Below the pieces are notes generated by a model. That model did not search any database. It saw only the letters and a program-made list of their open reading frames with translations, and had not been told where the DNA came from. Source: JANSYL01 sp963921255 (lineage in GTDB: Bacteria > Pseudomonadota > Alphaproteobacteria > Rhodobacterales > Rhodobacteraceae). From it: DNA of 64,000 nucleotides. Positions 1-9,600 of the stretch are shown here, in pieces (within the stretch, counting starts at the first letter, position 1; the number at the start of each line of letters is the position of its first letter). A program made the position numbers and the translations under genes. Location: assembly GCA_963921255.3 (NCBI GenBank), contig CAWUEW020000002.1, positions 248,001 through 312,000 on the forward strand, in the 5' to 3' direction.

Positions 1-2
1 CG

Positions 3-1175
3 CGCGACGGCGCACTGCGGACCGAGTCCTTGCTGGTACAAGGCGGTTTCCTGGCCTTTGATGTGAGCGAAAGCCACATCGCCGGGCGCGGGATAACAGG
101 TGAGGATGTGCCTGCCCTAGTTCCGTCCATCGGCCTCTATGTGCAGGGTTTGTTTGAAGGGCTCGAAGATCCATTGCAATCTGAAACCTGGTTGGCTGCC
201 CCTTTGGCTGACGTGCCAGAGCTGGATCAGCTGATGCCGTTCTGGTCGATCCTGAGGGACGAGGCCGCGCTGGAAGCCTTCCGCCAGGACACAAATGCCC
301 TTGGCCGGATTGAGGTTCCCACCTCCGTGGTCACGTTGTGGCAGGACACCTTCGCGGAAAGCACCTTTGACCTTTTTGCCGATCTGCAAGATCGCGATAT
401 CCCGCGCGAGTTGTTGGTGGTGAATGGCACACACTATGAGATCGACGATCCGCGCATCTTCCCTGAACCGCGCATGCTGTCCTGGTTCGATCACTGGCTG
501 AAGGATGCCCCGCGAGCGGAACGCGCAGTAGTGCAGGCCGCAACTCAGGGAAGCGACACCTTTGTTATTGGCAGCGAAATTGCGGATATTGTTGGCGCAA
601 CGGAACGCTACTTCCTCTCCTCGGATGGGCTGAGCACATCGCCGATCGATAGCACCGGAAGCATTATCAGTGACCCTGCGAACCCTGTCCCGACACAGGG
701 CGGTCGCTATCTGTTGGCAGCGTCCGGTTCGCTTGAGCAGACCAACCTTTTGGGCCGCGCAGACACGCTGGTTTATGAGGCGTCGGCCTTTGACCAGATG
801 CGTATCCTGTCGGGTCCCGTAACCGGGCAGGTCGTGGTCGCCAGTGATGCCCCAAGTTTTGACGTCAGCATCCGTTTGCTTGATGTCGCGCCTGATGGCA
901 GCGCCAGCCTGATCCTGTCTGATCACCTGCGGATCGAAGCCGCCCCCCGGATGCCTACGACCGTGCCTTTTGATATGAGCCTGATACGCCACCGACTGGA
1001 CGAGGGCCACCGGGTGGCTATCATGATCGCTGGCTCTGATTTCCCGGCGTGGGATCGCAACCCCCAAACTGGCGCCTCGATCTTTGACAGCAGCGATCTT
1101 CAGACTGCTGAGATTCAGATCATCAGTGGAAGAGATGCGCTAACCTATATCGATCTGCCATTCGCCACGGAATAG
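3..1175 (+). CDS. CocE/NonD family hydrolase (X-Pro dipeptidyl-peptidase C-terminal domain), 5' end outside window
   Basis: The reading frame is open from the first complete codon of the window, so the start and the nucleophilic serine of the alpha/beta-hydrolase domain lie upstream. What is seen is the end of the hydrolase domain, with the probable catalytic His in NGTHYEIDD near nt 424-450, followed by a beta-rich C-terminal half with the segments SGPVTGQVVVASDAP and LDVAPDGSASLILSD. That layout is characteristic of the PepX_C jelly-roll domain of CocE/NonD acyl hydrolases and X-Pro dipeptidyl peptidases. Substrate cannot be told: the family includes cocaine esterase, glutaryl-acylases and peptidases. 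The gene is convergent with the LytTR gene that follows. Family call is fairly sure; function is not. Confidence 0.8.
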   Translation, partial: RDGALRTESLLVQGGFLAFDVSESHIAGRGITGEDVPALVPSIGLYVQGLFEGLEDPLQSETWLAAPLADVPELDQLMPFWSILRDEAALEAFRQDTNALGRIEVPTSVVTLWQDTFAESTFDLFADLQDRDIPRELLVVNGTHYEIDDPRIFPEPRMLSWFDHWLKDAPRAERAVVQAATQGSDTFVIGSEIADIVGATERYFLSSDGLSTSPIDSTGSIISDPANPVPTQGGRYLLAASGSLEQTNLLGRADTLVYEASAFDQMRILSGPVTGQVVVASDAPSFDVSIRLLDVAPDGSASLILSDHLRIEAAPRMPTTVPFDMSLIRHRLDEGHRVAIMIAGSDFPAWDRNPQTGASIFDSSDLQTAEIQIISGRDALTYIDLPFATE

Positions 1176-1199
1176 GCCTTGATCAGACAATACATGTGT

Positions 1200-1225
1200 A
1201 AGGGCGGGCCAAGTGGATCGCCCTT
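1200..1225. terminator. Weak hairpin between convergent genes
   Basis: AAGGGCG at 1200-1206 pairs with CGCCCTT at 1219-1225 around a 12-base loop. It sits in the 59-bp gap between two convergent genes, so it may act as a bidirectional terminator. There is no clear T run on either side, so this is tentative. Confidence 0.35.
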
Positions 1226-1234
1226 CACTGATGA

Positions 1235-2065
1235 TCAAGGGATCGTCGCAAGACCTTCTGCGCGTTGTTCATCTACGCGTTCATTCAAAGCCTTTGCGTT
1301 GGCGCGACTGACTGGCAGATCAATGTCATTCGTCAGCTTTGCCCGCAGGCTACCGCCATCGCGCACCAGATCCGTCACATGATCAATTGCCACCCAATGT
1401 GATCGGTGGATTTGGATGCCATCGAACCGTTGAAGCACGTCAAGTGACCGGCCAAAGCCGAAAAGGATCAGCGTGTCACCAAGGGTGGTATAGACCCGAA
1501 GGTAATGCAACTCGGCGCTCACGGCGACGATGTTTCGCCCCAGCGGCTTGGGCATTCTGGTCCAGAACTCGCGTTCATCATCAGAAACCTCCAGAGAAGG
1601 TTCGCCACCACTACTGTCATCCACGATCATCTGTGGGACCGATAGTTTTGAAAGCGCGCGCGCGTTCAGCAAGATCCATACTAGCGTGATGGGAAAAACG
1701 AATGCCGCAAATTCGCCGGCCCACATTTTCAGAACCGGACCGGTGTCTTCGCTATCGTTTGGCGCAGCAAAGAGCGCATCAAGACCAATTGCAAATGGGG
1801 TAAAAGCCAACGCTCCTAGTGCACCGGCCGTCACTGTCAGTGAAATTGGTGAAAACCGATCCAGAACCCGCGCTCTGCCCAACAGTTCCTGGGCGCCGTA
1901 CAAAAGCGGCAACGCAATGGCGACGTGCAGTGCCCAGAACACGAAAGACGTCGTCGCCGTCAGTCCTTCTGCGGCCGCAGGGCGCAACAGCCACAGGATC
2001 AGCGTCAGGACCGCGCCGACGCCCGCGTAAATCCATGGTAATTTGTTTTTGAAGTTTGAGATCAA
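1235..2065 (-). CDS. Membrane-anchored LytTR DNA-binding regulator
   Basis: The 276-residue protein has four hydrophobic segments (about residues 10-27, 40-60, 75-98 and 115-138), a charged linker, and a C-terminal LytTR domain from about residue 170 (GRNIVAVSAELHYLRVYT ... IHRSHWVAIDHV ... LPVSRANAKALNE). LytTR domains bind direct repeats through a ten-stranded fold. Those coupled to an N-terminal membrane unit with no receiver domain are thought to sense membrane or envelope signals directly, as in LytTR regulatory systems. No partner membrane inhibitor gene is seen next to it. Target genes are unknown; the RTX locus next door is one candidate by position only. Confidence 0.85.
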   Translation of the reverse strand: MISNFKNKLPWIYAGVGAVLTLILWLLRPAAAEGLTATTSFVFWALHVAIALPLLYGAQELLGRARVLDRFSPISLTVTAGALGALAFTPFAIGLDALFAAPNDSEDTGPVLKMWAGEFAAFVFPITLVWILLNARALSKLSVPQMIVDDSSGGEPSLEVSDDEREFWTRMPKPLGRNIVAVSAELHYLRVYTTLGDTLILFGFGRSLDVLQRFDGIQIHRSHWVAIDHVTDLVRDGGSLRAKLTNDIDLPVSRANAKALNERVDEQRAEGLATIP

Positions 2066-2124
2066 GGCTGTCCGGTCTCTGCTTTTTCGTCCGACCTTGG
2101 TCCGCGTCGTACGATGATGTAAAA

Positions 2125-3454
2125 TTAGGGCCGTTCCGCCGTCTTACAGTTTATGTACCAACGCCATTTACTGCTCCCCCCAAACCGAATTATGCCGGAT
2201 CCGGTGGCAAAATAATCCACAGCATCAGATCCAAACTCAAAATCCTGGAACACGAATTCGTCAGCCCCGCTGCCACCAACAACAGTGTCCGTGCCACCGC
2301 CGCCGCCCGAGACTGTTATCATTGCTCCCGCCCGCGTCTACGGTATCACTCCCCGCGCCGCGAATGATGTATGCGCCGCCGGAACCGGCTATTTGGTCGT
2401 CGCCAGCTCCTGCATTCATGATATCCCAAGCTCCGTGCTGAGATGGAAGCGTGTCGTCACTGGAGTCGCCGCTACTAAACTTGTAGATCGCGCCGCCGAT
2501 CAGATCCAAGAACTCGATGTCCTTCAGCCGATCAATCTCTTCGACAGTTTTGATGAACAGCGACCCATCGTCATCATATGACAGAACCGACACGTCATGG
2601 GCTCCATCGTCAATGTAAACGGTGTCAACGCCGTCGCCTCCCTCGAACACATCCTCTCCATGCCAGCATGTTAGAGTGTCATTCCCGGCACCACCTTCAA
2701 GTGTGCCGCCTCCTGCCCCGCCCGCAAATGTGTCGCCGCCTCCCCCGCCTACAATTCTGTTGTTGTTTACGTCTCAGGTTAAGTGGTCAGCATGATTGCT
2801 TCCTTCAATCCATTCGATGTCTTCGTGAGAACCTCCTTCTGCGTGTCCGCCTGAAGCGCTTCCAGTGGAAAGGTAAACTATCACCTGTGCGTTCGACGAC
2901 AGGTAGCTCGCCCAGACTTCCATTCCGGAACCACCTTCGAGGACATCGGCACCACTGCCCCCTCGAGTGTGTCCGACCCGATCCGCCGAACAGTGTGCCC
3001 GACCCACTCCAACCACAAAGGCGGTCGTTTCCGTCTTCGCCGAACAAAAGAGCCTGTTCGTCGTTGCCGCTGGCTTTGCCGCGTCCTGCTCCGGTGTAGA
3101 CTGGGTCATTTTCACCTTGCCCCGTCGTGACATAGTTACCCGGTCCACCCCAGAACCGGTTGTCGTTTGCCTCTCCACCTACGCGGTCGTTGAAATCTCC
3201 GCCTTCAAGCCATTTGATGTTGGTGACAGTGTCGCCAGCTACGTTGCTGCCCGATGTGGTGCCCGCACCTAGATCAATGAGCACTTGCGCCTTTGTGCCC
3301 GATAGCTCGCCATATCGGCGTTCCCGCCACCGCCATTGATGACGTTTCCTCCGGCGCCGCCGTGCATTGTAGTCGTTGCCGTCCCAGCCGCGAAATTTGT
3401 CGTTGCCCGCGTCACTGAAGACAAGGTCGTCAACGTCATGACCGCTAACAGCAT
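2125..3454 (-). pseudogene. Decayed RTX (hemolysin-type calcium-binding repeat) gene
   Basis: RTX-like glycine/aspartate repeats such as GGSGADVLEGGSG, GGPGN, LFGEDGNDRL and GAGDDQIAGSGG run along the minus strand, but they are spread over at least four pieces in different frames: about 3454-3269, 3284-2805, 3178-2774, and 2650-2261 continuing into 2322-2125. No start codon with a long frame covers them. The pieces read in order towards a C-terminal stretch (GADEFVFQDFEFGSDAVDYF), which is where an RTX export signal would lie. This is a frameshifted remnant directly downstream of, and on the same strand as, the intact RTX gene, and may be a decayed paralogue or a detached former 3' end. The 240 bp between the two show no supportable gene. 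Confidence 0.7.
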
Positions 3455-3698
3455 TGAAACCGTCGCCCCATATTTGGTGTCGTCCCCGTCGCGACCGGTT
3501 AGGATTGGGTCAAACGGGACAGCATTTTACCGAAGTAGGTTCTCACGGCGACGGGAATGGCTGTGTAACATACGAATGAAAAAACTGTCGGCCTGTCATA
3601 AGCGACTTTCTCCGTGCCCACCGAACCTCTCGCGCGCGGCGAAAGGTGAACGGTTTTTCGGAAGCGACAATTGGTCGTGTCGCGACGGGAACAGGACA

Positions 3699-6600
3699 TC
3701 ACAAGAGAAAGTCGTTTTCGGTCAGAACAGCGGCATGATCCAGGTCGGTCCGGATCATGTTGCTCTCGTGATGCACGTATTGCTTGCCCTTGTGGTCCAG
3801 TTCAAAACGCAGGTCCGCGAAGGCAGCCACATTCCAGGCCGACACATCAAATATGTCTTCGCCCGGCGTGAAATCGCGGACGCGGGCGGTTGCGTTGTCC
3901 TCAAACACAAACCGATCGCTGCCAGCACCCCCGAAGGCCCATTGGCTGTGAACGTTGCCTCCCTCGAAGATCAACACGTCATCCCCATCACCGCCGAGGT
4001 AGCCATCCGCACCGGATCCACCGATCAGCGTGTCGTTGCCCGCCCCGCCATCCAGCGTGTCATTGCCGCCAAACCCTTTGAGCAGATCGGCAGCATCGGT
4101 TCCGATGAGGTGATCATCGTCCTGCGCCCCGATGATCATCTCGTCGGGGTCTGCGAACAGGTCCGGGTGGGCCTGGTGCAATGCAGCGCTGGTTTGAATG
4201 AGGATGCTGTCACCCGCGCCGTAGGTGATTATCAGATCGCCGCCGACAACTGTGCCCTGCACGACACTTGGCAAGGCGCCCAGATCGGTGACGTTTACAC
4301 CGTCAATCGTGAGCTTGTCGTAACCCGGGTCAAACCCTTCGATCGTGTCTTGGCCGTCTCCGGTCGTGAAGTGATAGGTGTCGCGCCCTGTGCCCCCCAA
4401 CAGCAGGTCGTCGCCCAAGCCGCCCGTCAATTGGTCATGGGAACTCCCGCCCTCCAGCGTGTCATCCCCAGCCCCCCCGTGCAGCGTGTCGTGATCGACA
4501 CCCCCTTCCAGCCGGTCATTGCCGTCGCCGCCGTCGAGCAGGTCGCGCATGCCGTGTCCAAGCAGAATGTCATTGCCGCCATTGCCGAAGAGGCGGTCCG
4601 CGTTCTCGCGGCCCTCCAGCGTCTCCGACGCGCTTGTGCCCGAAAGCTCCTGGCGCTCGTAAAGCCGCCAATGATCAAGTGTGACGTTCTCGAACCGGAC
4701 ACTGTCGCCTGACCCATACCCCAGGATCACGTCAGGGCCCGATTGCGTCAGGGACATGCCCGCAGGCAGGCTGTCGGGTCCGTCGATCACCACGCCATCG
4801 ACAGACAGCTTGTCCCATCGCACGTCGAAATCTGTCACCGTGTCCTGACCATCCCCGCTGCGCAGGTACACGACATCCCGACCGCCACCGGTGCTGATCA
4901 GATCGTCGTCCACACCCCCGTCCAAGCCGTCATGGCCGCCGCCACCCGTCAGCGTGTCATTGCCGCTGCCGCCGTAAAGCCCGTTGTTGCCGTGGCTGTC
5001 GCCCAAGACATCATTGCCGTCTTCTCCATGCAGCTGGTCATGGTGCCCCCCACCATCCATCGTATCGTCGCCCAACCCGCCCCAAAGCGTCTCACGCGCC
5101 GACGTCCCAATGATCATCTCGTCGGGGTCTGCGAACAGGTCCGGGTGGGCCTGGTGCAATGCAGCGCTGGTTTGAATGAGGATGCTGTCACCCGCGCCGT
5201 AGGTGATTATCAGATCGCCGCCGACGACTGTGCCCTGCACGACACTTGGCAAGACGCCCAGATCGGTGACGTTTACACCGTCAATCGTGAGCTTGTCGTC
5301 GCCCGGGTCAAACCCTTCGATCGTGTCTTGGCCGTCTCCGGTCGTGAAGTGATAGGTGTCGCGCCCTGTGCCCCCCAACAGCAGGTCGTCGCCCAAGCCG
5401 CCCGTCAATTGGTCATGGGAACTCCCGCCCTCCAGCGTGTCGTCCCCAGAGCCCCCGTGCAGCGTGTCGTGATCGACACCCCCTTCCAGCCGGTCATTGC
5501 CGCCGCCGCCGTCGAGCAGGTCGCGCATGCCGTGTCCGAGCAGGATGTCATTGCCGCCGTTGCCGAAGAGGCGGTCCGCGTTCTCGCGGCCCTCCAACGT
5601 CTCCGACGCGCTTGTGCCCGAAAGCTCCTGGTGCTCGTAAAGCCGCCAATGATCAAGTGTGACGTTCTCGAACCGGACACTGTCGCCTGACCCATACCCC
5701 AGGATCACGTCAGGGCCCGATTGCGTCAGGGACATGCCCGCAGGCAGGCTGTCGGGTCCGTCGATCACCACGCCATCGACAGACAGCTTGTCCCATCGCA
5801 CGTCGAAATCTGTCACCGTGTCCTGACCATCCCCGCTGCGCAGGTACACGACATCCCGACCGCCACCGGTGCTGATCAGATCGTCGTCCACACCCCCGTC
5901 CAAGCCGTCATGGCCGCCGCCACCCGTCAGCGTGTCATTGCCGCTGCCGCCGTAAAGCCCGTTGTTGCCGTGGCTGTCGCCCAAGACATCATTGCCGTCT
6001 TCTCCATACAGCTGGTCATGGTGCCCCCCACCATCCATCGTATCGTCGCCCAACCCGCCCCAAAGCGTCTCACGCGCCGACGTCCCGGTGATGGTCATGC
6101 CCGCCGGGTGATCAGGTGTGCCGGTCCAGTCCAGCCCTTGGAAGAACACCGTGTCTCCGGCGCCATAGCTCAGCAATACGCCGCCGTCCGTTTCGACCAG
6201 ATCCAGGTCGTCAAAAGCTACGTCCACGCCATTCAAGATGAGCTGATCTGTCGCCGTATCGAAGTCCGATACGGTGTCCTGGCCGTCGCCCGTTTGGAAC
6301 ACGAAGACATCGCGGTCATCTCCGCCCACGAGGACATCATTGCCCCCCATGCCGTCCAGCGTGTCTTCCCCATCGCCACCTTCCAGCGTGTCATCGCCTG
6401 CACCGCCAAGAAGTCGGTCCTGCGCGCGTCCGGCTGCCAAAAGGTCATTTCCATCTCCGCCGTCGAGCAGGTCGTCACCGTCGTCACCAAACACCTGGTC
6501 ATCCCCGCTGCCACCTTCGAGAACATCCTGACCCGAGCCGCCAGACAGGCCGTCGCGACCGTCGTGTCCGCGAAGCGTGTCGTTGCCGTCACCGCCCCAG

Positions 6601-9600
6601 ATCTGGTTGTCCGCCGCATCCCCGCTCAAGAGGTCGGAATGGTCCGATCCAAAGAGTTGCTCAACGTTGACGAGGACATCTCCTGCGGCATCGCCTCCGG
6701 ACCCGGTTCCGGCCAGAAGATCCACGGCAACCGCGGAAGATGACGCAGCGTAGCTGGCCAAATCGCGGATACCGTTTCCGCCATCCAGCGTATCGGCCCC
6801 CTGCCCGCCGATCAGAACGTCGTGGTCGCTTCCGCCAACAAGGCTGTCCGCGCCCAGTCCACCGTGCAAAACGTCATCGAGATTGCCGCCGAAAAGGGTA
6901 TCGCTCCCGCTACCGCCGTCCAAATGGTCGGCACCGAACGACCCCAAGAGCAGGTCGTCGCCATCACCGCCCTCCATAAGGTCGTGACCGCGGCCTCCGT
7001 CCAGCGTGTCATTGCCGGTGCCCCCTCGGAGCACGTCGTCGCCCATATCCCCCAAGAGGCTGTCGTTGCCTGTGCCGCCGTTCAGCTGGTCTGATCCAAT
7101 ACCACCGTCGAGTTGGTCCTCACCCTCACCGCCGGTCAGGTGATCCGACCCCTCCTGACCGTGAAGCGTGTCGTTGTCCAAACCTCCGCTCAACCAATCG
7201 CTGCCTCCGCCACCGTCCAGACTGTCGGCGCCGGCCCCGCCGGTCAGAATGTCCGATCCCGAGCCACCGGACAGGGTATCGTTCCCATCGCCGCCCTGTG
7301 CGGCATCCGCCCCTGACTGACCGCTGATTACGTCATTCCCTTCGCCACCATCCAACTCGTCGGAGCCCGATCCGCCATCAAGCGTATCGCGACCGGCTTC
7401 ACCGAAAACGCTGTCCTGGCCCGAGCCTCCGGATCCGCTGTCATCGCCTGCGCCAAGCACAAGCGCATCGTCGCCGGCATCCATTACGCCTGTGTCCTGC
7501 CCGATCGTCATCCGCATGACGTCATCGCCGGCACGCAAACGGAAGTAGCTGGTGTCGGACGAACTGCCATCCTCCAAAAGGACTGTTTCATCCCGCATCC
7601 GGGCGCCCTGATCCCACGTCACCTCCGGGCGCACAAAACGCTCTGAATTGTCTTGCGATGTGTCTCGGTGCACCAACCATTGATGCGTTCCGTCCGCGAA
7701 GACGATCGCCTCGACATCCTGGATCAGGATGACTTGGTTCTGCGGATCTAAAATCTGGTATTGGTTCGCGCCTTCGCCAGAACCGCTTCCGATGTAGGTG
7801 ATGTCGTAGGCATCTTGTTGCCCGGACAGAAAGACCTTGTCCTGTCCTCTACCGCCGAGAATCTCATGCACGGCACTGACGCCACTGACGTGCACATGGT
7901 CGGCGCCGTCGCCAGCCTCGATGCGTTTGTCGCCCCACCACTCGATGTGGATTGTGTCGTTGCCCGACCCACCGTACACCAGATCGTCGGCCGTGCCGGT
8001 CCTGATCAGATCATGGCCCGCGCCGCCATCAAGCGTATCGTCTCCATGGCCGCCGACCAGGTGATCGCCGCCATCGCCGCCCAAAAGCAAATCGTCCCCG
8101 TCGCCGCCGTCCAGATCGTCACTGCCGTCGCCACCATCAAGGTGATCGTCGCCGTCGCTCCCGACGAGCGTGTCCTCACCTGTGTCACCGGTCAGAAGAT
8201 CGTCGCCCGCGCCACCGGCCAAACTGTCGTTGCCAGCCCCGCCAACCAACGCGTCACCGGCCGCCCCGCCCAGTAGGGTATCGGCGCCCGTTCCGCCCAG
8301 TAGAACATCCTGCCCATGGCCGCCTTCAAGGCTGTCGTCGCCGTCACCGCCAGCCAAAACATCGTCCGCGTTGCTGCCAACCAGCGTATCGTTGCCAGCA
8401 CCAGCCACGATCTGCACCGCCAGATCGGACCCCTCTGCCCCGCCGTCGAACCGGTCATCGCCGTCCGCGCCATACGCCACTTGGAACCGCTGCGCAGCCA
8501 TGTCGAGGTCAACACCCGCCGTACCCGTTGCGATGGCCGTGTCAAAGCCCCAACCGCCGTCGACCTCCACATCCTCGGCATCGAAGAAGATGAGGTCGTT
8601 GCCAAAGCCGCCCAGAAGAACGTCTGCCCCGACACCGCCCGACAGCCGATCATTGCCATGGCCGCCCGTCAAAGTGTCGGCCCCATCGCCGCCCGAGAGC
8701 AGGACGTCGCGTGAATGGCCAGCCGCGGTCAGCGCATTGGACCGCGCGTCCCCGAACGCGCCATCAAGATTGGCCGCTGTCACATTCAGATCCTGGCTGG
8801 CCTGCCCTTCAAGCGCTCCGTAACGCAGCGCGCCGCCCTTTTCGAACTCAAGGGCAGTGCGGCCATCGGACGACACCTCCCGGAAACCTTCGGTCGCATA
8901 CGCAAGGGAGACGTCGCCGACCGCCCCCGTTGCGACCACCCCACCGACGGTCATGCTGCTCAAACCGCGCAGTGTGTTCCCGAAAACGGTGATGTCGTTC
9001 TGGGTTTGTTCAAATGTCGTCCCGGCATCATAGGACAACGCAATCTCCGTGATCCCGCTGCGCTGGATCCCATCCACCACGACGGATGCTGCGTCCAGGC
9101 TCAGCAACTCACCGGCATCCGTCACACCGTTCTGGTTCGCATCCCGCCACACCCGAAGCTCGGTCCAAACCGCATCTGCTGCGTCCAGCCGTCCATCGCC
9201 ATTGCTGTCGAACACGCGCTGCCCATCGGTATCCGTCGCCTCGGCCAGGGCCTGAAGATCGGTCATCCCGGCATCGCCCCACAGCGCAAAGGCCAACTCG
9301 CGCCCTTGGTCGATGATGCCGTCGCCTGCGCCCCGGGTGCCATCGGCATTGAGATCGATCACCAAGAAGCCGTCATCGGCCCCGACCCACGCGGTCCGCT
9401 CCAGATAGCCATCATCGTCGAGGTCAAAGGACGCCCGCGCGCCAACACTGATCTCCACGCCGTCGCCGTCCAGATCAAGAACAAGCGGCCAGGCGGTGCT
9501 CCAGTCGCGCGGATCGTCGGGATCGGACAAGCTGTTGTTGCCGGTGTGCCCATGGGGATTGTATCCCCCCGATGCGGTGACGGTGCCCGGCGTGGCCGTC

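Noticed and set aside
3336..8276. Long plus-strand open frames opposite the RTX gene
   Set aside because: They are mirror frames of the repetitive RTX sequence, with repeats of VIA/VQRV and no ribosome binding sites; the minus-strand frame has clear RTX motifs.
3699..8700. Repeated short units that resemble a CRISPR or tandem-repeat array
   Set aside because: The periodicity is 27 bp, which is the codon length of RTX nonapeptides, and the units vary; there are no constant repeats with unique spacers.
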